Source of the DNA: an uncultured Clostridiaceae bacterium
GTDB lineage: Bacteria > Bacillota > Clostridia > Oscillospirales > Ruminococcaceae
NCBI GenBank assembly: GCA_946411985.1
Contig: CAMKFY010000025.1
Coordinates: 1-12,303 of the forward strand
Direction: 5' to 3'
DNA length: 12,303 nucleotides
Part shown: piece after piece, positions 1 through 7,195 of the stretch
Numbering within the stretch: position 1 is the stretch's first letter
Layout of the letters: the number at the start of each line of letters is the position of its first letter
The notes under the pieces: generated by a model
What the model saw: only the letters and a program-made list of their open reading frames with translations
Told to the model about the DNA's origin: nothing
Database searches by the model: none
Translations under genes and position numbers: made by a program

Positions 1-55
1 TGTTGCCAAATTATTTATTTCATCAATTTTTATGTATGTGTAAAATTTATTATTA
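1..55. repeat. 55-bp perfect direct repeat, copy 1 (left window edge)
   Basis: This 55-bp stretch is identical to positions 295-349. On the minus strand it encodes residues NNKFYTYIKIDEINNLAT in the same frame as the activase gene, but beyond that gene's TGA and two further TAA codons (at 133-135 and 85-87). The repeat touches the window edge, so it may be longer to the left. The 294-bp offset is exactly 98 codons. The simplest reading is a tandem duplication of the 3' part of the gene, with a junction at 55/56. Confidence 0.9.
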
Positions 56-153
56 ATTTTTAACTTTATTAAAATTTTCTTGTTTTAAAATATTTTTAAA
101 TAGTTTGAAATGTATTGGGAGCATATTCGGTATTAAAATTTTGTAGTTTTTTT

Positions 154-3100
154 TCATTTCCTTTGTGAAAATAATTCTACTTTGCTCTTGTTTGTTATAG
201 CTTTGTTCACACATAGCATATGCTCCTTTTTATTTAATCTAAACTTTTTATATTCTGTAATAGCAGCGAACATACTCCTAATTCGTATGCGCACTGTTGC
301 CAAATTATTTATTTCATCAATTTTTATGTATGTGTAAAATTTATTATTATTTTCCAATATACTCCTAATTTCGTCTGATACTATTGCATCTATGCCACAT
401 CCAAAAGATATTAGGTGTAAAAGGTTCATGTTAGAGTGTTTGCAAACCTCTTTAGCGGCACTATAAAGCCTGGCATGGTAAGACCATTGGTTTAAAACAG
501 AAGTTTTAACCTTTTCGTTGGCCATAAACGCGATAGCGTCTGCAGTAATAAGCACAGCGCCATAACCTGTTATTAGCCTATCTATGCCATGATTAATTTC
601 TGGGTCTATATGGTATGGCCTGTCTGCTAGAACTATAATTTCCAAATTATTTCTATTTGCAAAATTTATAGCTTCTTTTGCGTAGGTTATTAATTTTTGT
701 TTATAGTTTGAATATTTTTCATATGCTGCATTGGCAGCTTTTTTAATTTCCAATTTAGATATTTTGAAATATCTATTAAAAATTTTAAATGCAAATTTAT
801 TAAAATATTTTTTGTTATGTATGCCTATATTATCTATTATTATTTTTTTATCTGTTTTAATATTTGCTTTTATAACTTCGGGATAGTATGCTACTACTGG
901 GCAATTGTAGTTATTATCTGAAATATTTTCGTTAAAGTTATATGTCATGCAGGGGTAGAATATTAGGTCTACATTTTTATTTAAAAGAGATTTTATATGG
1001 CCATGCACCAATTTTGCAGGGTAGCATATTGTATCAGACGGTATTGTGTGCTGAGCTTGTTCATATAATTTTTTACTAGATTCATTTGACAATATAACCT
1101 TAAAATTTAGTGTTTCAAAAAAAGCTGTCCAAAACGGTAAATTTTCATACATATTTAGTGCTAAAGGAATACCTATTGTTTTGGTGGCGCTTATTTTTTT
1201 TGGCGTGTTTAAAATTAGGTTATATTTATATTTCACCATATTATATTTTGCATCGTTATTTTCATTGTTGTTATATGAGCTGCATTTATTGCCAGATACA
1301 AAATGTTTGCCGTCTGGGAAGCTGTTTATTGTTAATAAACAGTTATTTGAACATTTTCCACAGTTTACAGTTTTAACACTATATGAAAAATTATTAAGCT
1401 GTTGCAGGTTTAGCATGTGGGACTTATTTTTGGCGTTTTTTTTAGCATAAAGTGCGCATCCAAAAGCTCCCATCAAACCTGCAATTGACGGCCTTGTTAC
1501 ATTTGTGTTTAGCTCTTTTTCAAATGCTCTTAAAACTCCGTCGTTTAAAAATGTGCCACCTTGTGCTACAATGTTTTTGCCAAGCTCCTCTATATTTCGT
1601 GCTCTTATAACTTTATATATTGCGTTTTTAACTATAGATATAGAAAGGCCTGCTGAAATGTCTTCCACAGAAGCGCCGTCTTTTTGTGCTTGCTTAACGC
1701 ATGAGTTCATAAACACTGTGCATCGTGAGCCCAAATTTACCGGTGACTTTGAAAATAAACCTTTTTTAACAAACTCGTTTAGTTTAAACCCTAGTGCTGT
1801 TGCGAAGGTTTCTAAAAAAGAGCCGCAACCAGAAGAACAAGCTTCGTTTAGTGTTATAGAATCTATAACACCATTTTTTAGTTTAAAGCATTTAATATCT
1901 TGCCCGCCTATATCTATAACAAAGTTTACGTTAGCGTTAAAATATTGTGCAGCGGTTAGATGTGCTATTGTTTCTACAAGCCCAAAATCTATTGAAAACG
2001 CATTGCGAATAAGGTCTTCTCCATAACCTGTTACTGCTGTAGATTTTATTTTTATTTTACCACCATATTTTTTTATTTCTTCTAGCAATTCTTTTAAATA
2101 TTTTAAAACTATTAAAACCACTTCGCCGCCATTTGGCAGATATTTAGAATATAATATTTCAGCATTCTCTGTTATTAAAATTAGTTTTGTAGTGGTAGAC
2201 CCAGCATCTATTCCGAGGTATGCTGAGCCGCTATATTTTTCTATGTTAGAATATTTTAAATTTGTATTTTTATGCCTATTTACAAATTCTTCATATTCTT
2301 TTTCGCTTTCAAAAAGCGGTGGCAGCGTGGCATTAAAATTTGCTGTTTTTTGTTTTTTAAGTTTATATATATATGTGCTCAAATTTTCAGTTTCTGTTTC
2401 GTAAAATGAAAACAAAGCAGCACCTAGAGCTACAAAATATTCGCTATTTTTAGGAAATATAGCGTCTTTTTCTTTTAAATTTAATGTGTGTGTAAACCTT
2501 TGCTGCAAACATTTAAAAAATGTTAGAGGGCCGCCTAAAAACATAACTTTGCCTTTTATTTCTCTGCCTTGAGAGAGCCCACATATTGTTTGGTTTACAA
2601 CAGCTTGGAATATGCTAGCGGCAAGGTCACTTTTTTTAGCGCCTTGGTTTATTAGGGGTTGAATATCTGATTTTGCAAAAACACCGCATCTTGAAGCTAT
2701 TGTGTATATTTTTTCATGTTCTAATGCATATTTGTCAAACTCTTCTAAATTTAATTTTAAAAGTGTTGCCATTTGGTCTATAAAAGCCCCTGTGCCCCCT
2801 GCACACGTGCCATTCATGCGCACCTCTGTTGTGTTTGTTAAAAATAATATTTTTGCGTCCTCGCCGCCTAATTCAACTATAACGTCTATGTTTTTAGCAT
2901 ACTTTTTCGAAGCTATTTTAGTGGCGTAAACTTCCTGTACAAATTTTATATTTGTTTTTTCAGATATGCCAAGCCCTGCCGACCCTGTTATTGCGAGTTT
3001 GCAAGGCTCGCCTTTTGTTATATCTTTTTCTATTTTGGATAGTAGAGCTATTGTTTTTTCTGTTATTTTAGATTTATGTCGTTCATAGAACTTAAATATT

Positions 3101-3192
3101 ATATTTTCGTCTTTTAAAACTACGCATTTTATTGTGGTAGACCCTACGTCTAACCCTATATTAAAGTTTGAACTTTTAATATTGTTTTTCAT
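154..3192 (-). CDS. Two-domain 2-hydroxyacyl-CoA dehydratase activase (BadF/BadG/BcrA/BcrD ATPase) with DUF2229-like region
   Basis: This is a predicted ATP-driven activator that passes an electron, through a [4Fe-4S] cluster, to a 2-hydroxyacyl-CoA dehydratase-type enzyme in the cytoplasm. Two ASKHA-fold activase modules are visible. Module 1 (about residues 11-265) has GLDVGSTTIK, ELGGEDAK and the cluster cysteines C130 and C169. Module 2 (about 325-585) has GIDAGSTTTK, DIGGQDIK and cysteines C452 and C491. Both cysteine pairs are 39 residues apart, the spacing I recall for the cluster ligands of HgdC. A C-x2-C-x3-C motif (C611, C614, C618) and a DUF2229-like region with IPSDTICYPAK follow. 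Fused relatives reach about 1400 residues, with a further dehydratase-like part after the RIRIRS segment. Here the protein stops at residue 1012, so the remainder is either a separate gene to the left or lost. The start is ATG with a weak AAAGGT upstream. The physiological substrate is unknown. Confidence 0.9.
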   Translation of the reverse strand: MKNNIKSSNFNIGLDVGSTTIKCVVLKDENIIFKFYERHKSKITEKTIALLSKIEKDITKGEPCKLAITGSAGLGISEKTNIKFVQEVYATKIASKKYAKNIDVIVELGGEDAKILFLTNTTEVRMNGTCAGGTGAFIDQMATLLKLNLEEFDKYALEHEKIYTIASRCGVFAKSDIQPLINQGAKKSDLAASIFQAVVNQTICGLSQGREIKGKVMFLGGPLTFFKCLQQRFTHTLNLKEKDAIFPKNSEYFVALGAALFSFYETETENLSTYIYKLKKQKTANFNATLPPLFESEKEYEEFVNRHKNTNLKYSNIEKYSGSAYLGIDAGSTTTKLILITENAEILYSKYLPNGGEVVLIVLKYLKELLEEIKKYGGKIKIKSTAVTGYGEDLIRNAFSIDFGLVETIAHLTAAQYFNANVNFVIDIGGQDIKCFKLKNGVIDSITLNEACSSGCGSFLETFATALGFKLNEFVKKGLFSKSPVNLGSRCTVFMNSCVKQAQKDGASVEDISAGLSISIVKNAIYKVIRARNIEELGKNIVAQGGTFLNDGVLRAFEKELNTNVTRPSIAGLMGAFGCALYAKKNAKNKSHMLNLQQLNNFSYSVKTVNCGKCSNNCLLTINSFPDGKHFVSGNKCSSYNNNENNDAKYNMVKYKYNLILNTPKKISATKTIGIPLALNMYENLPFWTAFFETLNFKVILSNESSKKLYEQAQHTIPSDTICYPAKLVHGHIKSLLNKNVDLIFYPCMTYNFNENISDNNYNCPVVAYYPEVIKANIKTDKKIIIDNIGIHNKKYFNKFAFKIFNRYFKISKLEIKKAANAAYEKYSNYKQKLITYAKEAINFANRNNLEIIVLADRPYHIDPEINHGIDRLITGYGAVLITADAIAFMANEKVKTSVLNQWSYHARLYSAAKEVCKHSNMNLLHLISFGCGIDAIVSDEIRSILENNNKFYTYIKIDEINNLATVRIRIRSMFAAITEYKKFRLNKKEHMLCVNKAITNKSKVELFSQRK
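295..349. repeat. 55-bp perfect direct repeat, copy 2 (inside the activase gene)
   Basis: This is the in-gene copy of the repeat at 1-55. It covers codons 949-966 of the activase. Identity stops abruptly at its right end: position 350 does not match position 56 in context. What lies left of copy 1 is outside the window. Confidence 0.9.
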
Positions 3193-3229
3193 ATTTTAAT
3201 GTTACCTTTAACAGCGTTAATATAGTTAA

Positions 3230-3259
3230 ATTATATATTAATTAATTAGTTTTAGTCAA
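3230..3259 (-). promoter_or_regulatory. Sigma-A-type promoter for the activase gene
   Basis: On the minus strand, TTGACT (plus positions 3254-3259) is followed after 18 bp by a perfect TATAAT (plus positions 3230-3235). Predicted transcription begins near 3223, giving a leader of about 30 nt before the ATG at 3192. This is one of the two clearest promoters in the window. Confidence 0.7.
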
Positions 3260-3355
3260 TTATTTTTGATTGAAGCTGTTTGTTAATATATTTATTTTTT
3301 ATTTAAAAAATGTTATATTTTATTTGCGTATTATGTGTAGCATTATAATTATAAA

Positions 3356-3500
3356 TCTAAAAGGCTTGAGTTATGGTATTTATTCTGGGGAACATGAATG
3401 AAATATTACTTAGGAGAGGTGATTAATTATTAATTTTTATTAAGTTTAAACCAAATTTAGCGGTGATGTATAAGTTTTTTGGTTTGTATAGCTTTTTTAC
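3356..3500 (+). ncRNA. Candidate structured small RNA or leader, class not recognised
   Basis: A TATAAT at 3344-3349 would place a transcription start near 3356. Downstream is an island visibly richer in G than its surroundings. One hairpin pairs 3374-3385 with 3396-3408 (12 pairs, including two G-U, with one bulged G) and has the loop TGGGGAACAT. A second pairs 3448-3455 (AAACCAAA) with 3478-3485 (TTTGGTTT). An outer helix pairs 3359-3366 (AAAAGGCT) with 3490-3497 (AGCTTTTT), and this last arm runs into a T6 tract that could end transcription. I compared it from memory with TPP, FMN, SAM, lysine, glycine, purine, M-box and T-box motifs, SRP RNA and tmRNA, and none matched. No good -35 element is visible. 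A short 17-codon frame (3373-3426, preceded by AAAGG) is an alternative explanation. Confidence 0.35.
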
Positions 3501-3693
3501 ATATAAAAAAATATGCATAACTTTAATTTTTAAGAACTGTTTAGAAATTTGTTAGCATTTTAAGCATGTAAATGTTAAATATTTATAAAGTTTAAGCGAA
3601 GCTTATTAATTATACTATACAATATTAATTGATAAATTTTATTAGGCTTTTTGGTGAACTATGCACTATATGGTTAATAAAACTTTAAAAATT

Positions 3694-3746
3694 TTGTTAA
3701 AAGTTTAGATTATAACAATATTTAATTTGTTATAAATTTATTGTTA
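3694..3746. promoter_or_regulatory. Candidate operator cluster upstream of bioY
   Basis: Four copies of TTGTTA or its complement TAACAA lie within 53 bp, at 3694-3699, 3713-3718 (inverted), 3727-3732 and 3741-3746. The middle two belong to a perfect 9-bp inverted repeat, TTATAACAA (3710-3718) and TTGTTATAA (3727-3735), separated by 8 bp. Biotin repressor (BirA) sites in Firmicutes are dyads with TTGT-type ends, but the spacing and orientation here do not match the BirA pattern I know. In DNA this A+T-rich, some of these boxes may be chance. Confidence 0.3.
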
Positions 3747-3821
3747 GTAAGTGTTTAGAAAATTTACACGTAAAATTTTAAGTTTACATAATATAATAGT
3801 AGATATTGAGGTGAAATTGTT

Positions 3822-4376
3822 ATGATTGATATTAAAAAAACGAAGAAATTAATAATTTGTGCGTTAGCTTGCGGTTTAACATGCATATGTGCTATGTTTA
3901 CTATACAAATTGGCATAGTGCCAATATCTTTGGTTGGCTTGGCAGTAATTCTGTCTGGTGCGTTGCTTGGCCCTGTTTATGGGCCTATTAGTCAGATTTT
4001 ATATTTAATATTAGTGTTTGTGGGCTTTCCGTTTACAGCTAAGCTTTTAGGAGGCCCTTCATATTTGATTGGCCCCACCGCTGGTTATATGATAGGTTAT
4101 GTTTTTAATGCGTTTATAGTAGGTTATATATACCATCATTTTGGTAAACCGTGTGATTCATATTTTAAGCGAATGTTTTGGTTTGTGGTGGGCGCTGCAA
4201 TGGGAACTATTGTTACTTTATTTATAGGCAGCATATGGTGTTATGCTATAATATATAAAAAGGATTTTTTTTACGCAATAGCTTTTGGCACTGGCCCATT
4301 CCTTATAGGAGACAGTTTAAAGATTGTTATTATTGGCTTAATACTGCCAAAATTAGAGAAAATATTAGACTTATAA
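3822..4376 (+). CDS. bioY: BioY, substrate-specific (S) component of an ECF biotin transporter
   Basis: This is a membrane protein that binds biotin and works with the ECF energizing module (two ATPases and EcfT) to import it. At 184 residues it is full length for BioY. It is almost entirely hydrophobic, with about six membrane segments. Family signatures are visible: PISLVGLAVILSGALLGP near residues 34-51, GPTAGYMIGY at 84-93, GTIVTLFIGSIWC at 128-140, and GDSLK at 163-167. A clear GAGGTG (3808-3813) sits 8 nt before the ATG. No ECF ATPase or EcfT gene lies nearby, so it probably uses a shared module encoded elsewhere. A small gene follows after 21 bp. No biotin synthesis gene is in view, so dependence on external biotin is possible but unproven. 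Confidence 0.92.
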   Translation: MIDIKKTKKLIICALACGLTCICAMFTIQIGIVPISLVGLAVILSGALLGPVYGPISQILYLILVFVGFPFTAKLLGGPSYLIGPTAGYMIGYVFNAFIVGYIYHHFGKPCDSYFKRMFWFVVGAAMGTIVTLFIGSIWCYAIIYKKDFFYAIAFGTGPFLIGDSLKIVIIGLILPKLEKILDL

Positions 4377-4397
4377 TTTTTTGGAGTGTGAATTTTT

Positions 4398-4640
4398 ATG
4401 GAGCATAATTTGCCGTTGCCAAGTGTTAAATATTTAAAATTTGGTAATATATATTCTGGGAGTAGTGGTAATTTTAATTATAAAATATTCCCCAACGTTA
4501 AAGAAGAAAAGTTTAAAATATCAACATGGCTCGGCAAATGTTGTTATGAAAAGTGTGATGTTCTACATGAAAAAGATTTTAAATTAAACGAAGTTGGTTT
4601 GAATGAGGCTGCGCAATGGCTATCGCAGCTTTTAAAATAG
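4398..4640 (+). CDS. Small conserved-looking protein of unknown function downstream of bioY
   Basis: This 80-residue soluble protein has no signal peptide or membrane segment. A GGAGTG (4383-4388) sits 9 nt before the ATG, and the 21-bp gap after bioY suggests co-transcription. The N-terminal half has a KYLKFGNIYSGSSGNFNYK segment (residues 11-29) and the centre has W44, C48, C49 and C53 (CCYEKC). The C-terminus, about residues 65-80, looks like an amphipathic helix. It resembles short uncharacterised proteins I have seen in Clostridia, but I cannot name a family. The cysteines might bind metal, though nothing else supports this. It is probably real, given its ribosome binding site, position and codon use like its neighbours. 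Confidence 0.7.
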   Translation: MEHNLPLPSVKYLKFGNIYSGSSGNFNYKIFPNVKEEKFKISTWLGKCCYEKCDVLHEKDFKLNEVGLNEAAQWLSQLLK

Positions 4641-4956
4641 TAAACATATTTTAATTAAAAATTTTAGTTAATTAAATGGTATTGCTAAAATTATTTCAAG
4701 TTTTTGAAAAATTTAATTTAAATGGTAAATATATGTTAATTTTTAATGTTTTGTGGAGGAATGTTTAAATATATTAAGTGTTGTTAAGAATTTTAATATT
4801 TTGAATTATTTATATGGTTTGTTAAGATCTTTACAATTTATGGCGATATTATTAATTAAGTATGCGTAGTGTTAATATGTAAACGGGTAACACATAAAAT
4901 TTGCAGTTTTGTAATATATATTTTCTGTGGTATTACATTAAAAAGAAGGTGTGATA
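4641..4956. other. Intergenic region upstream of spoIVB
   Basis: These 316 bp are strongly A+T-rich and hold no gene I can support. An all-A/T inverted repeat (TTTAATTAA 4650-4658 with TTAATTAAA 4668-4676) lies just after the small gene. It lacks G-C pairs and a T-run, so it is a weak terminator candidate at best. GGAGGA at 4755-4760 directly abuts an ATG at 4761, which leaves no room for initiation. I looked for a sporulation sigma-F or sigma-G promoter before spoIVB and saw only a poor partial match (CATAAAA near 4893), so none is called. Confidence 0.5.
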
Positions 4957-6168
4957 TTGAAAGGGTTAGGCAGAATTTTAATTTGCATAATGTTTATGTT
5001 ATCCTGCCTTTTAGTTTTTTTTATTTTCTATTATTCATATACAATACCAAACACTTATAAAGTTTTTGTTGGGCAAAAGCCGCGTTTTAATGTTTCTGGT
5101 GTAACATTTTCTAAAATTAACAGCAATATACCAACACACAAAAAAACTGGAAAATTTGTAGATAACGAACTATATACAGCTAAATTATTTAACTTTATAC
5201 CAATAAAAGATGTTTTAGTAAAGATATATAATAAAACATACGTGTTCCCGTGCGGCACACCTTTTGGTGTTAAATTCCTAACAGACGGGGTTATGGTGGT
5301 GAACACGCAAACTGTGCCCACAATACTTGGTGAAAAAAACCCAAGCAGAGAGGCTGGCGTAAGAAAAGGGGACATATTAGAATATATAAATGATGAGAAA
5401 ATATGTAGTAATAAAGATTTAAAAAATGCTATATTAAAAAGCAGCGGCAATGAAATGAAGTTAATATATAACAGAAACTTTAGGCAATATGAAACAAGTT
5501 TAAGGCCTGTTTTTTCTTGTAGAGATAATAAATGGCAAACTGGGCTTTTAGTGCGTGATAGCTCAGCCGGCATAGGCACCTTCACATTCTGCACATATGA
5601 AGGAGTTTTTGGCGGGCTTGGTCATGCAGTTTATGATATAGATACAGGCAAAAAATTGCCACTTGGCAGCGGCGAAATAGTTAGAGCTTCAATAGAAAGC
5701 GTAAAACAAGGCATTTGTGGCAGCCCTGGTGAACTGTGCGGCGAGTTTGCTAGAGATGAATCTATAGGGAACATAAATATAAACACAGATTGCGGGCTTT
5801 ATGGCAAATTAAACACGCCAATATGCCCAAATAAACCTGTTGAAGTTGGATTTAAACAAGAAGTGAAACTTGGCAATGCATATATATATTGCACTGTTGA
5901 AAAAGATAAACCAAAACAATACTCTGTTGTAATAGAGTCTATAGATATGGCTAGCAAACTTAAAAACCTTGTAGTTAAAATAACCGATAAAAAGCTATTA
6001 AATTTAACAGGCGGAATAGTGCAGGGTATGAGTGGCAGCCCAATACTGCAGTGTGGGAAAATAATAGGAGCAATAACCCACGTGTTTTTAAATGACCCAA
6101 CTAGGGGCTATGGAGTGTTTGCAGAAACAATGCTCGAAGTTTCAGACGACGTTTTAAATAATCGTTAA
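4957..6168 (+). CDS. spoIVB: SpoIVB, S55-family sporulation serine protease with PDZ domain
   Basis: In Bacillus, SpoIVB is secreted by the forespore into the intermembrane space, where it cleaves SpoIVFA and so triggers pro-sigma-K processing in the mother cell. One N-terminal membrane anchor is visible (about residues 6-28). A PDZ domain follows, with GVRKGDILEYINDEKI near 134-149. The peptidase domain has GGLGHAVYD with H223, TDKK with D344 and GMSGSP with S359. The Asp-Ser distance of 15 equals that of the B. subtilis triad (H236, D363, S378). I prefer TTG at 4957 as the start: AGAAGGTG (4944-4951) fits it, whereas the GTG at 4951 overlaps that same sequence. This gives 403 residues, close to the usual length. 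In many spore-formers spo0A follows. Here the next gene is trpS on the opposite strand, and the 21 bp between them hold no clear terminator. Confidence 0.93.
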   Translation: MKGLGRILICIMFMLSCLLVFFIFYYSYTIPNTYKVFVGQKPRFNVSGVTFSKINSNIPTHKKTGKFVDNELYTAKLFNFIPIKDVLVKIYNKTYVFPCGTPFGVKFLTDGVMVVNTQTVPTILGEKNPSREAGVRKGDILEYINDEKICSNKDLKNAILKSSGNEMKLIYNRNFRQYETSLRPVFSCRDNKWQTGLLVRDSSAGIGTFTFCTYEGVFGGLGHAVYDIDTGKKLPLGSGEIVRASIESVKQGICGSPGELCGEFARDESIGNININTDCGLYGKLNTPICPNKPVEVGFKQEVKLGNAYIYCTVEKDKPKQYSVVIESIDMASKLKNLVVKITDKKLLNLTGGIVQGMSGSPILQCGKIIGAITHVFLNDPTRGYGVFAETMLEVSDDVLNNR

Positions 6169-6189
6169 AATGTATGGAGCATTATTAGT

Positions 6190-7179
6190 TTAAATAAAAC
6201 CTATTTTTTCATACACATTTTTTAATGTGCTGTTTGCAATTTGTGCGGCTTTTTCTGCGCCTTCTTCACATACACATTTTAAATAACATTCGTCTTTTAA
6301 AATGGCGTTATATTTCTCTTGTATTGGGCTTAAATTATTTGCAACAATTTCACCAACAGCAAACTTAAAATCTTTATAGCTTTTATTTTTAAATTTTTCT
6401 TCTACTTCAGGTATAGAAATATTAGAAAAATATGAATATATTGTAATAAGGTTAGATATTCCAGGCTTTTCTGCGCTAAATTTTATATTTGAATCTGAAT
6501 CTGTTATAGCTCTTTTAAATTTATTCATTATAGTTTCTGGCGGGTCTAGCATAGATATAAAAGAATTAGAATTTTCATCCGATTTAGACATTTTTTTTGT
6601 TGGGTTTGAAAGGCTCATAATTTTGGCGCCAACTTTTGGTATATATGGCTGTGGAATTTTGAAAGTTTCGCCATACATATTATTAAACCTCGTAGCTATT
6701 GTTTTTGTTAGCTCTAAATGTTGTTTTTGGTCTATTCCTATGGGCACAACATCTGCATTATAAAGCAAAATATCTGCTGCCATTAGCGTTGGGTAGCAAA
6801 AGAGCCCAGCGTTTATGTTGTCTTTATGTTTTAGGCTTTTATCTTTAAATTGTGTCATTCTTTTAAGCTCCCCAAATTGCGTGCTGCATTGCAACACCCA
6901 GGCAAGCTCCGCGTGCGCATGAACATGGCTTTGTATAAATAATATATTTTGTTTTACGCTCAACCCGCAGGCTAAAAGCAGTGCCAACACCTTCAACGTT
7001 AAACTTTTTAAATATTCTTTATTTCTTATTGTTGTTAGAGAGTGCATATCTGCTATAAAATATATGCATCTATATTCTTGTTGCATTTTTTTCCAGCTGC
7101 CAACGGCGCCTATATAGTTTCCTAAAGTAAAAATTCCAGTTGGCTGTATGCCGCTTAGAGCTAATTTCCTATTTTCCAT
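6190..7179 (-). CDS. trpS: Tryptophanyl-tRNA synthetase
   Basis: This cytoplasmic class Ic synthetase charges tRNA-Trp with tryptophan using ATP. At 329 residues it is full length for the bacterial enzyme. The N-terminus has SGIQPTGIFTLGNYIGA (residues 9-25), which contains the HIGH-equivalent TLGN. The tryptophan-pocket region includes FIADMHSLT (41-49), followed by YPTLMAADILLY (129-140), VPIGIDQKQHLELT (145-158) and the KMSKS loop (196-200). All expected catalytic elements look intact. The ATG is preceded by AAAAGGAG about 10 nt upstream. That site overlaps the end of the aminotransferase gene 16 bp away, so the two are probably translated from one mRNA. The pairing looks like operon packing and does not by itself suggest a shared pathway. 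Confidence 0.97.
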   Translation of the reverse strand: MENRKLALSGIQPTGIFTLGNYIGAVGSWKKMQQEYRCIYFIADMHSLTTIRNKEYLKSLTLKVLALLLACGLSVKQNILFIQSHVHAHAELAWVLQCSTQFGELKRMTQFKDKSLKHKDNINAGLFCYPTLMAADILLYNADVVPIGIDQKQHLELTKTIATRFNNMYGETFKIPQPYIPKVGAKIMSLSNPTKKMSKSDENSNSFISMLDPPETIMNKFKRAITDSDSNIKFSAEKPGISNLITIYSYFSNISIPEVEEKFKNKSYKDFKFAVGEIVANNLSPIQEKYNAILKDECYLKCVCEEGAEKAAQIANSTLKNVYEKIGFI

Positions 7180-7195
7180 GGCGCGTTTACTCCTT

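Larger units (their letters stand above)
3193..3821. other. Long intergenic region between the divergent activase and bioY genes
   Basis: This 629-bp stretch is very A+T-rich and has no convincing protein gene. It contains the minus-strand activase promoter (3230-3259), a GC-richer foldable island at 3356-3500 listed separately, and a cluster of TTGTTA-type boxes at 3694-3746. It also has a tiny GCGAAGC-centred hairpin (TAAGC-GAA-GCTTA, 3593-3605). A TATAAT at 3792-3797 lies just ahead of bioY, but no -35 element is well spaced for it. A 17-codon frame beginning at ATG 3373 lies inside the island and is considered below. Confidence 0.6.

Noticed and set aside
1505..2026. 173-codon plus-strand open frame opposite the activase gene
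   Set aside because: It lies antisense to a highly conserved coding region, has no ribosome binding site of note, and its product resembles no family. It reflects the low stop density opposite an A+T-biased gene.
3373..3426. 17-codon frame (begins MVFILGN) with AAAGG upstream
   Set aside because: It could be a leader peptide but is too short to support. The same bases form hairpins, so it was described as part of the RNA candidate instead.
4869..5060. 63-codon plus-strand frame overlapping the start of spoIVB
   Set aside because: It starts at GTG without a ribosome binding site and overlaps the spoIVB signal-anchor coding region in another frame.
5055..5594. 179-codon minus-strand open frame opposite spoIVB
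   Set aside because: It overlaps the PDZ region of spoIVB on the other strand and shows no motif or start signal. The conserved sense frame explains the sequence.
6151..6200. A+T-rich partial inverted repeat between convergent spoIVB and trpS
   Set aside because: The arms pair only with a large bulge and have no G-C-rich core, so it cannot be called a bidirectional terminator.
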